The notes beneath the pieces were generated by a model. That model was not told the origin of the DNA, did no database searches, and saw only the letters and a list, made by a program, of their open reading frames with translations. Below, piece after piece: positions 7,882 to 17,012 of a DNA stretch of 64,000 bases. Within the stretch, counting starts at the first letter, position 1. The number at the start of each line of letters is the position of its first letter. The position numbers and the translations under genes were made by a program. Source of the DNA: Bacteriovorax sp037444575 (GTDB lineage Bacteria; Bdellovibrionota; Bacteriovoracia; Bacteriovoracales; Bacteriovoracaceae); assembly GCA_037444575.1 (NCBI GenBank), contig JBBIME010000013.1, forward strand, positions 1 through 64,000, given 5' to 3'.

Positions 7882-9123
7882 ATGAGTGAATTTTTTAACG
7901 AAAAGATTGAATCTGAGCTTCTTAGCTTCATTCAAGATCACTATGGTGGTGAAGTTTTCACCCCGGGGCTTGAACGAACAAAGCCTCTCTATTTGCCTTT
8001 TATTAAACGTGTTGCAGACGACGGAGTAAAGGTCACCATTATCGCGGGCACAAATGGGAAAGGGCAGACGGCCCATACTTTGGCCCATTATGTGTCTATT
8101 TCAAATCAAAAGTTCGCACTTTGGACTTCTCCGCATATTTTAAGTTTGCGCGAGAGATTCCATTTTGATGATGGCGATGTCTCCTACACTGATTTATCCA
8201 AAGAAATTTTTGAAACTCATGAATTTTTAAAAAAAGAACATAAAAATCTAAGAGTTTCTTTTTATGAATTTTTATTTCTAGTTTTTCTAAGACTGACCTT
8301 TTTTAAAAAGAAGCGAATTGATCATCTCATCCTTGAGGTGGGCCTTGGTGGAAAACTAGACGCTGTAAACCATTTTGATGCTGATTGCACTTGCATAACT
8401 TCAATTTCAAGAGATCACCAGGCCATTCTTGGCAATAGATATGACCTCATCCTCCAAGAAAAAATCGCTGTCGCAAGAAGCGGCAAACCTCTTTTTACTC
8501 AATTCCATTTGGAGTATTTGAATGAACTGGCCAAAAAATACTGTCAAAGTAATGGCGTTTTATGGCGTCCATTGAAAGTATTTAAACAAAACTCCGGAAA
8601 CTATTTTTTAGAAAATCAGAATATGGCCCGCGCCCTTTTTGCTGAACTAGTCCCAGAGATAGAACTTCCTAGTGAATCGGAGGTCCCACTCTTTAAAGGA
8701 CGTAGAGAGGAGATGACTTTTAATGGAAATACCCTTATCTTTATAGGTGCACATAATATAGATGGCGTCAGACGAATGACGGAACTTTTTTCTGCTGACT
8801 CTAAAGAATTATGGCCTACTCGTGTACTGATGAGTTTTTCTAAGCGACCAGTGCAAGAAGTTGAGGTCATGCTTAAGACGATTGTAGAATTTTTTGGAAA
8901 TGAATCAAAACTTTTAATAACAGGTTTTGATCACCCAAAAGCTCTGGAGATGTCTTCAATTTATGCTGTAGAAGAAAAAATTAACAAAATTAGCAAAGGA
9001 CTGTTAGATTTTGTCACCGATTGGAAAACTGATCTTAAAAATACAAAAAATCAAAAGATTTTGGTCTGTGGATCTTACTATTTTGTTGGTGAAGTCCAGC
9101 GTTTCATTCTTACTATTTCTTAG
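7882..9123 (+). CDS. folC: Folylpolyglutamate synthase / dihydrofolate synthase
   Basis: Mur-ligase-family ATP-dependent enzyme that adds glutamate to dihydropteroate or folates. The 413-residue protein has the P-loop IIAGTNGKGQTAHTLAHY (Gly56 onward; the usual GKGS is GKGQ here), the downstream LWTSPHILSLRERF motif, LEVGLGGKLDAVN (Mg site) and SRDHQAILG. The C-terminal domain is shorter and more divergent. It overlaps the start of lptD by about 35 bases. Confidence 0.88.
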   Translation: MSEFFNEKIESELLSFIQDHYGGEVFTPGLERTKPLYLPFIKRVADDGVKVTIIAGTNGKGQTAHTLAHYVSISNQKFALWTSPHILSLRERFHFDDGDVSYTDLSKEIFETHEFLKKEHKNLRVSFYEFLFLVFLRLTFFKKKRIDHLILEVGLGGKLDAVNHFDADCTCITSISRDHQAILGNRYDLILQEKIAVARSGKPLFTQFHLEYLNELAKKYCQSNGVLWRPLKVFKQNSGNYFLENQNMARALFAELVPEIELPSESEVPLFKGRREEMTFNGNTLIFIGAHNIDGVRRMTELFSADSKELWPTRVLMSFSKRPVQEVEVMLKTIVEFFGNESKLLITGFDHPKALEMSSIYAVEEKINKISKGLLDFVTDWKTDLKNTKNQKILVCGSYYFVGEVQRFILTIS

Positions 9124-11449
9124 TATTTTCTTCTCCAATTCTATTTTTTCCCGAGAGGCATTTGAATTTAATCTCGGACAAAAAATAAATATTCTTTCAG
9201 ATAAGGCCTTCCGAAAAACCAGCGAAAATGAATTTGAAGCTGTAGGAAATGTTGTTATCACTCACCTGAAAAATTCTATTTATGGAGAAAAGGCAAGAAT
9301 TAATTTCACAACGGGAGATACCGAAGTTATCGGGAATGTTCGATATATCGCTCCTGAAATGACCTTGTATGGAACCAAACTAAACTACAACTTTGTCACC
9401 CGTCAGATTGATATTGATAATGCCCGTCTCATATCAGAAAACTTTGTGATCACCGGTAAAAAAATTCTTCAGACAAGCCCAGAATTTATTTACGCAGAAG
9501 AAGCAGAGTATACAACTTGTAGAGATTGTCCTGAATCATGGAGTGTTTTTGGGAAAAATGTAAAAATTGAAATGGGGAAATATGTAAACATCAAACACGC
9601 CTATATTAAAGTAAATGGCGTTGTAACGATGTATTTGCCTTATATTGTCTTTCCTATCAAACAAAGAAGAGAGACAGGACTTTTGTTTCCACTTATTGGA
9701 TTTAATTCAAAAGAAGGGTTCCGTTATCAACAACCTTTCTTCTGGGCGATTGATGATTATAAAGATCTTACACTTGTCCCATCGACTTTTGGTCATCGAG
9801 GTCTCGGTGGAGAGTTTCAATATCGCCAAAATTTCAAAGAGAAAACATGGGTTGAGTTAAATACATTACAGTTAAACGATAAGATTTATGTTCCTTATAA
9901 AATTAACAAAGACCAAAGTGGGGATAAATTTTATCGACAATTCTCAGATCTAGAGTTTCATTCCATTTACAATCACAATTTCAACAATCATTTGTATATT
10001 ACGAATACTTCTGACTTAGATACCATAAGAGATTTGGATTTTTTTACCAATAATAAGATTCGAGGAACAGAAGTTGGGGCCGGAGGATTTTTGGAGGGGA
10101 GATCATCTCTATTTTCTCTCACAACAGAAGGCTATTTCAATAGAAATATGTTTATTTCCAACCCTCGAGAATTCGATCATCGCTATGTGCAGATTTTACC
10201 AAAAATTTCGCTGTCCTCAGTTCCATATAATTTGATCCATACACCTTATCCATTCGTTAAGAATATTTCGCTGGGGCTTAACTCTGATTACACCATCTTT
10301 AAACAAAACAAAATGGATAACACTGGATTGATTCGAAATGCTAGAAGACTTAATTTAAATCCTTATTTGAAATGGCAACTGGGGAACTTAGGTCCTGTTT
10401 TTTTCTCTCATTTATTGAAGCTTGATTATCAAAATTACGTTTTTCCAACTGATAAAGATAAACGTTTTTCCAAGAAAGGTCTTATATATGAAACAGAGGC
10501 TAAGTTTGAATTAGAGAGAGTTTTTGGTCTTTCATACACTGAGCAAAAAGAGTCTGTTCAGTTAAAAGACCCAACAGATAAAAAAAATCAATCAACAATT
10601 GGAACTCTTCCAAGTCTAACAAATAACAAAGATGCAGTACTGACGACTGTTGTTAATAATAGTTACCGTCATTCACAAGAATTTAAATTAAAACATTATT
10701 ACCTATCGAATCAACACTTCAATGGAAATACTAACTTTAGAACGCAAATTGATACAGATGCAGGTCAATTTGATTATGTAGATGCCCTTAGAGAACGTGA
10801 GCACGTAACTAACCAGATTACGGCACAAGACTCTCTTCCTTTAAGCAATACAATTGAGATTCAGTGGAACAATAACCTTATTAAGAAAGCTGCAAAAATA
10901 TTTGATCCTTATATCGATGGTCGCTATTTAAAAGATAATTTTGATTATTCAAATGTAGCTTATTTTCAACTTTCTCAAGGTTATGATTTTAATATTAAGT
11001 CCGATCAGGTGATAGATCATTTAACCAGACTTTATATAAATTCTGGAATGACGTTACAAAGATTGTCTTTTGGAGTTCAAGAGTTTTATTTTCATAAAAC
11101 TTCTGATCATAAACTGACCTCAACAGCTGGTTATAACTTTGATAGAGCAAGTCTCGGAGGGAGATTTACTTACAATTCATTTAATTCGTCTAACACTCCT
11201 GTTACTAAATTAGCAGGGTATGACTTAAGTTTGCGCGCCAATGATTTGGTTACTTTTAAAAATTCGGCAGATTACAACATAGAGACAAAGGCATTCTCAC
11301 AAAGTAGTTATTCTCTTTTATACGCCCCTCTTAATAATTGCTGGAAGATTGAATTTACCTATGCACGAGATTTAATCGATAATAAATTTGGACTGTTGCT
11401 TTATATTAATTATAACGAAAATAATTTCACTTCAATCAATGTTAGATAA
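9089..11449 (+). CDS. lptD: LPS-assembly protein LptD
   Basis: LptD is the outer-membrane barrel that inserts LPS into the outer leaflet. The 786-residue product starts at GTG 9089 (a TTG lies directly before it), giving a signal peptide VKSSVSFLLFLSIFFSNSIFS. The N-terminal OstA/beta-jellyroll part follows (FEAVGNVVITH, SIYGEKARIN, PEMTLYGTKLNYN; about residues 25-160), with a CRDCPESW segment near residue 140 and then YLPYIVFPIKQRRETGLLFPLIGF, a highly conserved LptD signature entering the barrel. The rest is rich in alternating barrel strands. The start overlaps folC and the end overlaps pabA. Confidence 0.9.
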   Translation: MKSSVSFLLFLSIFFSNSIFSREAFEFNLGQKINILSDKAFRKTSENEFEAVGNVVITHLKNSIYGEKARINFTTGDTEVIGNVRYIAPEMTLYGTKLNYNFVTRQIDIDNARLISENFVITGKKILQTSPEFIYAEEAEYTTCRDCPESWSVFGKNVKIEMGKYVNIKHAYIKVNGVVTMYLPYIVFPIKQRRETGLLFPLIGFNSKEGFRYQQPFFWAIDDYKDLTLVPSTFGHRGLGGEFQYRQNFKEKTWVELNTLQLNDKIYVPYKINKDQSGDKFYRQFSDLEFHSIYNHNFNNHLYITNTSDLDTIRDLDFFTNNKIRGTEVGAGGFLEGRSSLFSLTTEGYFNRNMFISNPREFDHRYVQILPKISLSSVPYNLIHTPYPFVKNISLGLNSDYTIFKQNKMDNTGLIRNARRLNLNPYLKWQLGNLGPVFFSHLLKLDYQNYVFPTDKDKRFSKKGLIYETEAKFELERVFGLSYTEQKESVQLKDPTDKKNQSTIGTLPSLTNNKDAVLTTVVNNSYRHSQEFKLKHYYLSNQHFNGNTNFRTQIDTDAGQFDYVDALREREHVTNQITAQDSLPLSNTIEIQWNNNLIKKAAKIFDPYIDGRYLKDNFDYSNVAYFQLSQGYDFNIKSDQVIDHLTRLYINSGMTLQRLSFGVQEFYFHKTSDHKLTSTAGYNFDRASLGGRFTYNSFNSSNTPVTKLAGYDLSLRANDLVTFKNSADYNIETKAFSQSSYSLLYAPLNNCWKIEFTYARDLIDNKFGLLLYINYNENNFTSINVR

Positions 11450-11987
11450 AGCAAAAATATATATTGTAGATTTTGAAGATAGCTTCACTTTTAATATAGC
11501 TTCAGAACTTTACGCCTATGAAAAAGATATCATCGTTGTTTCTCACGAAGATTTTTTTTGGGAAAAAAATTTTGGTGCCTTTATTGAAGGAGTAAAGACT
11601 CCTACTGCAGTTATATTAGGGCCTGGACCAGGAAGTCCGCACGAATATAACAATTATTTTCCCGATATTTTAGAGATTAAAAATCACCCCAAGATTTTTT
11701 TAATGGGCATTTGTTTGGGACATCAAATTCTGGCCCTGATTGATGGACTTACTATTGGACCTTCATTAAGACCGGTTCACGGAGGACAGATGAAAATTAA
11801 TTTTGAAAATAAAAATATTCTTGTTCAGCGCTATAACTCCCTGGCAGTTTTTGAATCAAAGAAAAAGCAGAAAGAGATTCAAATAAGACAATGGGAGAGA
11901 GGTATATCATATCAATTTCATCCAGAATCAATTGGCACTGAAAATCGCCATCTATTTTTTAAGGATTTACTGGATTTTATTCACTGA
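11439..11987 (+). CDS. Class I glutamine amidotransferase (anthranilate / aminodeoxychorismate synthase component II)
   Basis: A 182-residue TrpG/PabA-type subunit that supplies ammonia from glutamine to chorismate enzymes. Visible are IVDFEDSFTFNIA, LGPGPGSPHE, GICLGHQIL with nucleophile Cys92, and YQFHPESIGT with His161 and Glu163. The ATG at 11439 lies inside the 3' end of lptD. Component I is not in the window, so TrpG and PabA cannot be separated. The next gene has a degenerate TrpF-like start, which slightly favours a tryptophan or folate chorismate role. Confidence 0.88.
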   Translation: MLDKAKIYIVDFEDSFTFNIASELYAYEKDIIVVSHEDFFWEKNFGAFIEGVKTPTAVILGPGPGSPHEYNNYFPDILEIKNHPKIFLMGICLGHQILALIDGLTIGPSLRPVHGGQMKINFENKNILVQRYNSLAVFESKKKQKEIQIRQWERGISYQFHPESIGTENRHLFFKDLLDFIH

Positions 11988-12047
11988 TTTACAGGCAAAT
12001 TCCTCCCATAACAAATTCTCAAAGATAATTTGAGTTAAGCTCTTAGT

Positions 12048-12725
12048 ATGGGGAAAAATATAAGAATAGAAGGCATTTACGATCAGAGAACTCTAAAACA
12101 CCTAAAACAAAATGGATTAAAGGATTTTTGTTTCGAATTTTCACCCAGAAGTTTTAATTTCATCCAGGAATATGTTTTTTTAGAGCAGTTACTGCCTCTA
12201 TTTAGTTCGACTGATAGATTGTTTTTACATTTTTCCAGATCAAATGATCCAATGGTTTCAAAACTTATTTTAGATTTAAAAAAATCAGGTCAAGACTTAG
12301 GAAATATATATTTTGAATTTGATGAGTGGTCGGACTCATCAATGCCTATTAATTTTGAGCATAAGTATTTATTAAATTTTTCCAATGATATAGATTTATC
12401 TAAGATGATAGGTCCTAATTTTAATGGATTTGTTTTTAATTTTGATTTTTTTGAAAATCTTCACCATAAAAATCTTCTCACAAATTTTTCGAGCAATTTC
12501 TTCACTCGTTTTCACTCCAAGCTTAAAGCTGATAACTTAATGCTTTTAAGAGCTGACTGGAATAGTAATTTGATTAGTACATTGTTTGATCTCTTTGATT
12601 TTGATCTTCTCTCGCTTCCTATTAACTCAAAGATTGAAGTTTGCTATCGAAATGTTGATCTAAATAAATTGACGAGTGAAATGGAAGTCCTTCAAAAAAA
12701 TAGCTTTTTATCCCAGGATTTTTAA
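12048..12725 (+). CDS. Unrecognised protein with TrpF-like N-terminus
   Basis: A 225-residue, Phe/Asn/Leu-rich protein. Its start (NIRIEGIYDQRTLKHLKQNG, then FEFSPRSFNFI) lines up with phosphoribosylanthranilate isomerase (TrpF), which reads VKICGITxxEDA...G...FxFxPxSxRYI. The catalytic Cys of KICG is Glu here and the later glycine-rich phosphate loops are not evident. It therefore may be an inactive or re-purposed TIM-barrel protein. Its position after a TrpG/PabA-like gene supports the link. It ends in a TAATG overlap with surE. Confidence 0.45.
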   Translation: MGKNIRIEGIYDQRTLKHLKQNGLKDFCFEFSPRSFNFIQEYVFLEQLLPLFSSTDRLFLHFSRSNDPMVSKLILDLKKSGQDLGNIYFEFDEWSDSSMPINFEHKYLLNFSNDIDLSKMIGPNFNGFVFNFDFFENLHHKNLLTNFSSNFFTRFHSKLKADNLMLLRADWNSNLISTLFDLFDFDLLSLPINSKIEVCYRNVDLNKLTSEMEVLQKNSFLSQDF

Positions 12726-13522
12726 TGAATATTCTTTTAACAAATGATGATGGCGTTCATGCTCCGGGTTTAAAAATTTTAAGAGAGACTCTTTCAACAA
12801 TTGCAAATGTTATGGTTGTTGCACCAATGCAAGAGAGATCAACAACAGGACATACTTTAACTCTTGATCACACGCTTCGCTTAGCTGAAATTGAAGAAAA
12901 CGTTTATGGATGTAGTGGTTTTCCTGCCGATTGTTCAGTGATGGGGATTGCTCATATTTATAAAACAAAAGGTCAGAAGGTTGATTTGGTTATTTCAGGA
13001 ATCAATCGTGGTGCAAATTTAGGACAGGATATTTTTTATTCGGGAACAGTCGCAGCAGCTCGCGAAGCTGTTTTTCATAATGTTCCGGCCATCTCTGTGA
13101 GCTCTTGTATGGATTTTCGAATAACAGAGAAAAATGATTTGTTTTACTATACTGCTTCAAATTTTATTAAAACTCTTGTACAATCAAATATATCGACTTT
13201 TATTCCTCCCATGACACTCATGAATATTAACGTTCCATGGGCCGATCAGAAGGAGATTAAAGGTGTACGAGTTACAAAAGTTGGATTTCGCAGATACTCC
13301 GAGGATGTTACTGAAAGAGTAGATTTTCGAGGAAGAAATTATTACTGGATTGGCGGCATCTATCAGGGATATGAAAAATTTCTAGATTCTGATTGTCATG
13401 CCGTTGAAGAGAGTTTGATTTCGGTTGCTCCTGTTAAGCTAATGGATTACGGAATTCCACTAGATGATTTAATGGGGCAAACAAAGAAGTTTCTAGCAGA
13501 TGCAGGGATTAAATCTGCTTAA
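12725..13522 (+). CDS. surE: 5'/3'-nucleotidase SurE
   Basis: SurE is a metal-dependent nucleoside monophosphate phosphatase. The 265-residue protein begins MNILLTNDDGVHAPGLKIL with the Asp8-Asp9 metal ligands. It continues with VAPMQERSTTGHTLTL, VISGINRGANLGQDIFYSGTVAAAREA (Asn ligand) and a C-terminal TD-like region. The start overlaps the preceding stop by one base. As in enterobacteria (surE-pcm-nlpD), an NlpD-like gene follows, here without pcm. Confidence 0.96.
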   Translation: MNILLTNDDGVHAPGLKILRETLSTIANVMVVAPMQERSTTGHTLTLDHTLRLAEIEENVYGCSGFPADCSVMGIAHIYKTKGQKVDLVISGINRGANLGQDIFYSGTVAAAREAVFHNVPAISVSSCMDFRITEKNDLFYYTASNFIKTLVQSNISTFIPPMTLMNINVPWADQKEIKGVRVTKVGFRRYSEDVTERVDFRGRNYYWIGGIYQGYEKFLDSDCHAVEESLISVAPVKLMDYGIPLDDLMGQTKKFLADAGIKSA

Positions 13523-13544
13523 GCAATTAGGGATGATTGGTTTA

Positions 13545-14210
13545 ATGACCAAAATTTTTAAATTAATATTTATTTTTTTAGCTACATCATTGATGTTTTC
13601 AATAACATCTTGTTCGTCAATGAAAAGTGGTCACTATGTTCAAGTGAAGCCTAACGACACTCTGGATTCACTTGCTAAAGAGTTCAATGTTCCCAAGGAA
13701 AAAATTGAGGAATCTAACTCCGGGAAAAAAATAGCACCAGGAGAGTGGGTTTTTATCCCTTTAAAACGTGGTGTTCTTGCCTCTGATTATGAAACAAAGG
13801 CCTATGATCCAAAGGCTTATTTGAAGTCTGGAGAATTCTTATGGCCAGTACCTTCTAGCAATACAATTAGCTCTGGATTTGGTCACCGTTGGGGCAGAGC
13901 TCATGAAGGAATTGATATCTCTGCACGCGTAGGATCACATATTGTCGCCGCTGCTGAAGGAGTTGTTGTTTACTCTGGAAGTGAAATAGGTGGATACGGA
14001 AATATTACCGTTATCGCTCATAAAAATGGTTTTTTTACAGTCTATGCTCACGCAAAAAGCAATTTTACTCATCAAGGCCAAAGAGTTTATCGAGGTCAGG
14101 TTATTTCTCAAATTGGGATGACGGGAAGAACAACAGGCCCTCATCTTCATTTTGAAGTTCGAAAAAATGGAGAAGCGATCGATCCCACTTCATTCTTAGC
14201 TTCTAATTAA
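13545..14210 (+). CDS. LysM-M23 peptidase-domain lipoprotein, NlpD-like
   Basis: A 221-residue outer-envelope protein. The start at ATG 13545 gives a lipoprotein signal with lipobox ITSC (Cys23). A LysM peptidoglycan-binding domain follows (about residues 30-73, GHYVQVKPNDTLDSLAKEF). The C-terminal M23 (LytM) domain has GFGHRWGRAHEGIDIS (His120, Asp124) and GPHLHFEVR (His200, His202), so unlike E. coli NlpD it keeps the zinc ligands and may be an active endopeptidase. An active role in septal or peptidoglycan remodelling is inferred. Confidence 0.88.
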   Translation: MTKIFKLIFIFLATSLMFSITSCSSMKSGHYVQVKPNDTLDSLAKEFNVPKEKIEESNSGKKIAPGEWVFIPLKRGVLASDYETKAYDPKAYLKSGEFLWPVPSSNTISSGFGHRWGRAHEGIDISARVGSHIVAAAEGVVVYSGSEIGGYGNITVIAHKNGFFTVYAHAKSNFTHQGQRVYRGQVISQIGMTGRTTGPHLHFEVRKNGEAIDPTSFLASN

Positions 14211-14218
14211 AAATATCC

Positions 14219-14818
14219 TTAACGTGTTTTTGAAAACATCTCTAAGATTTTGATGTACATAAGGGCAGTGTTTTTTGCATCTTCAAGTGCCGTATGCTTA
14301 ACTTCCCCCATACCTAAATGTTGCATTAGTTTTGAGCCAGAAGAACACTCTGAAGGGAGATATTTGAGATCAATAAGAGTGTTTGCAGTAGAAGAGAGAT
14401 CAAGATTTCTATGATGGAAATACTTTCTCATAAAATCCCAACCAAGATCTCGATTTAAAAAAGGTAGATCAATAGCACTCATAGATTTTCCAAAGAGAAT
14501 GATCTTCTCTTTGTTTTCATTTTTAAAATAGGCCTTCACTTCCTTGCTGAGAAGATAGGTTTCCAGTTCATCTTTAAAGCTATCCATCTGCATCCCAAAA
14601 TTATGGGCCTTATCGATGAGTTTTTCGTTATGCTCAATAACCCAAGGAGCAAGATCAGGTTTTAGTGATTCAAATGAAGGGCATTTTATAAAAAAATTTC
14701 GTGCAAGTGATTCTTCAACACGTCTGGTTTCTGTACAAAAAGGGATCATTCCGAATTCAATGATGTAGTCTTTTTCATTCAGACCAGTTGCTTCTAGATC
14801 GATAGATAGATAACGCAT
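14219..14818 (-). CDS. DEDDh 3'-5' exonuclease
   Basis: A 199-residue exonuclease of the DnaQ/oligoribonuclease superfamily. All five active-site residues are visible: Asp7 and Glu9 in SIDLEATGL, Asp117 in SAIDLPFLNRD, and His175 plus Asp180 in HTALEDA. It could act on DNA ends or short RNA; the family alone does not decide. It is convergent with the NlpD-like gene, eight bases away, and followed upstream by the [2Fe-2S] gene on the same strand. Confidence 0.85.
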   Translation of the reverse strand: MRYLSIDLEATGLNEKDYIIEFGMIPFCTETRRVEESLARNFFIKCPSFESLKPDLAPWVIEHNEKLIDKAHNFGMQMDSFKDELETYLLSKEVKAYFKNENKEKIILFGKSMSAIDLPFLNRDLGWDFMRKYFHHRNLDLSSTANTLIDLKYLPSECSSGSKLMQHLGMGEVKHTALEDAKNTALMYIKILEMFSKTR

Positions 14819-14873
14819 ATGTAAAGCCAGGTTTAGGTTTTTATTTTATGCTAAAAGAACTTTAAATTATTGT

Positions 14874-15143
14874 CTACAAATAAGAAACTTCGACAGCTGA
14901 GATTTCTTTGTAATTAATAAAATCTTTGAGGGTAATTTGACAGCTAATCAAATCGCCATTGACGATGCATTTTTTGCAAGAGCCGACTCCGCCACAGCTT
15001 GATGCGATTGTGATTCCATTATCCAATAGAAATTTCATTAGGCTTAAATCAGAAGGAAAATCTGTTGGAACATCTAGAGATTTAATTGTTTTTCTTGATG
15101 CAAGACCAATTATGAGAATTGCTTGTTTCAAGGGGAGCACCAA
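14874..15143 (-). CDS. Small [2Fe-2S] ferredoxin-like protein
   Basis: An 89-residue protein with SSCGGVGSCKKC: Cys50, Cys56 and Cys59 in C-x5-C-x2-C order, then Cys68 in ISCQ. In typical ferredoxins the fourth cysteine is about 30 or more residues later; here only eight residues separate it, so the usual loop is deleted while the terminal CQ motif is kept. The start is uncertain: TTG 15143, GTG 15140 and TTG 15131 are all in frame, and each overlaps or abuts the end of the upstream lipoprotein gene. Confidence 0.7.
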   Translation of the reverse strand: MVLPLKQAILIIGLASRKTIKSLDVPTDFPSDLSLMKFLLDNGITIASSCGGVGSCKKCIVNGDLISCQITLKDFINYKEISAVEVSYL

Positions 15144-16441
15144 AGTCTAGCTGCTGAGCGATCATCTATGATAAGGCCTTGGTTTTGGCGTCCGTTATAT
15201 ATAAAACTAGCAGCCCCTATAATATCTCCTAGGGCATCAACGTGATAAATGGGGAAGTTCATGCTGAGAAAAAAATCTAGCTGTGACTTTCTCCCACGTT
15301 TTGATTCATAAAGTATTCTATCTGGGGTACTTAAAAAAAGATGTCTTGAAAAATTTAGTAATTCTTCAAGAGACTGATAAGAATCCACTAAACTGATGTC
15401 ATAAGTAACTAAGTGTTTTAAGTGTTGAGCTGGATTTCTTCCGGATGCGGAAAAGAGCACAATGTCTTCTCTTACATTTCTAAATTGGCAAACCGGTAGA
15501 GGAAGGGGAGCCACACGAGTTTTTAAAAAATATGTATTGGCATAATTTTTTAGAGGTTTTTCTATCGTAGCTGAGCTCACAGCGATAAAGAAATTGTCAC
15601 CATCTTTTAGAGCAAAATAATGTGATTTTTTTTGAGATGAATAAAAAAGATCATCCTTGACTCTGTTTTCTACACTTATATCAGTATTACATTTTAAATC
15701 CAAATCAGTCTGTCCATCATTAACAGGAAAGAGAGGATTCTTGGAGAATTCATAATAAGAATCATTATTTAATTTTTCACTAAGATAATTTGCAATAATC
15801 TTTCTGTAGCTAATTCTGTTGAATGATTCATGCTTTGTGAGAACTTCATCTCCTTTTATAAAAGACTCTGAGAGCGTTTCATTTTTTATTAACTCATTTT
15901 TATAGGCTTTTAAAAAATTTTCAAATTCCGGGCTTACGTTAATATTTTGGGGAACTAGCTGATCAAGATTTTCTGCTAACTTTGAAAGACTCTTTGCAGA
16001 GTCAAAGTTTTTAAGAAGCATGTCCAAGGCTTTTATATAAGGCATTTTAGAATCGTCATCTAATTTAATTGGACGAAAATCAAAATATGAAACTTTCCCA
16101 TTAAAACGTAAAAAATATTGCAGTCTAGCTGTTGGGGATGCAATATCTGGACGTCTGCTCATCTCTATTAGAGATAACAGTGCTGATTTTTGAATAAAGC
16201 TATAATTTTTATTTTCGAAGATAGATCCGATAAGAGTATTATAGAGTTTTAATGTTGAATCATCCTCAACCATAAGTTGAATTTTGTTATTGTTGGGACA
16301 ATGGAGATTTTTTTTATTAATTTTTACAATAGGTGCATTTTTTTCAGATGAACTTGCAAGGGATTCAACTTTAGTTGAAAAAAAAGTGCAGCCTGAGAGT
16401 AAGAAAATAAGCAAAGGGAGTGAATAATTAATCATTCTCAT
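15128..16441 (-). CDS. Lipoprotein of unknown function
   Basis: A 437-residue protein whose first residues form a lipoprotein signal (LLIFLLSGC, Cys18). The rest is a polar, mainly soluble protein with scattered cysteines and no motif I recognise. A C-terminal part has SASGRNPAQHLKHLVTYD and YHVDALGDIIGAASFIYNGRQ. It overlaps the upstream 119-residue gene by 14 bases and the downstream ferredoxin gene by about 16, suggesting one transcript. Confidence 0.7.
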   Translation of the reverse strand: MRMINYSLPLLIFLLSGCTFFSTKVESLASSSEKNAPIVKINKKNLHCPNNNKIQLMVEDDSTLKLYNTLIGSIFENKNYSFIQKSALLSLIEMSRRPDIASPTARLQYFLRFNGKVSYFDFRPIKLDDDSKMPYIKALDMLLKNFDSAKSLSKLAENLDQLVPQNINVSPEFENFLKAYKNELIKNETLSESFIKGDEVLTKHESFNRISYRKIIANYLSEKLNNDSYYEFSKNPLFPVNDGQTDLDLKCNTDISVENRVKDDLFYSSQKKSHYFALKDGDNFFIAVSSATIEKPLKNYANTYFLKTRVAPLPLPVCQFRNVREDIVLFSASGRNPAQHLKHLVTYDISLVDSYQSLEELLNFSRHLFLSTPDRILYESKRGRKSQLDFFLSMNFPIYHVDALGDIIGAASFIYNGRQNQGLIIDDRSAARLWCSP

Positions 16442-16787
16442 TAGCTCGATCGTCTATGTAATAAAATCCCTCGATAGACTCTTTAACTTCACCCTTATTT
16501 TTGATGGATTCATGAAAAATGTCATCTAGCTTGAGTGCCTCTGCTTCAGCGTTAGTGGCCTGGACAATCAAGATAATCCACATTCCAGAGTGTTTTTCTC
16601 CAGTAGCCGCCTGGGTTGTAAAGTTCAAAATTTTATATCCTCTATTGATGAAATCATAGAAGATTTTATCAAATTGCTTCTCTCTATAGCCCGTCGATCG
16701 AGCTGGAGGGGAAGGGATAAAGAAGGTAAAAGATTGTATTTTATAGTCTTTTTTAGTGCCTAAAAGTGAGCTTATGAAATTAAACAC
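16428..16787 (-). CDS. Hypothetical protein
   Basis: A 119-residue protein, not recognised. It begins MFNFISSLLGTKKDYKIQ, has alternating strands and helices (MWIILIVQAT, EALKLDDIF), no signal peptide and no cysteines. It looks cytoplasmic. It overlaps the following lipoprotein gene, so it is likely the first gene of that small minus-strand operon. Confidence 0.6.
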   Translation of the reverse strand: MFNFISSLLGTKKDYKIQSFTFFIPSPPARSTGYREKQFDKIFYDFINRGYKILNFTTQAATGEKHSGMWIILIVQATNAEAEALKLDDIFHESIKNKGEVKESIEGFYYIDDRANEND

Positions 16788-16868
16788 GATTTCCTTTTCC
16801 TGATAAATTCATTTTCTTTTTGAAGTCCATTAAAGTGATAAACAGTTTAATGATAACCCGGATTATGC

Positions 16869-16894
16869 TTTTGTGGAAAACTTTACCCACAAAA
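16869..16894. repeat. Inverted repeat upstream of the minus-strand lipoprotein operon
   Basis: TTTTGTGG (16869-16876) and CCACAAAA (16887-16894) are perfect 8-base arms separated by ten bases. It lies about 80 bases upstream of the gene starting at 16787, in the promoter or leader region. It could be an operator or an RNA hairpin; no factor is identifiable. Confidence 0.5.
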
Positions 16895-16976
16895 AAATTT
16901 TTACAACAAAAAATTAAATGCGGTTATACTTATAAGAGTAAGGGATAGGATGTCCACTTACTAGTGGCAGGATGCC

Positions 16977-17012
16977 AAAAAAAATGGGGGCTTTGCAGGG
17001 GCCCCCTTTTTT
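16977..17012 (-). terminator. Terminator after the trypsin-like gene, possibly bidirectional
   Basis: GGGGGC (16986-16991) pairs with GCCCCC (17001-17006). On the minus strand a run of eight T follows (16984-16977); on the plus strand six T follow. The serine protease stop codon lies at its edge. Confidence 0.85.
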
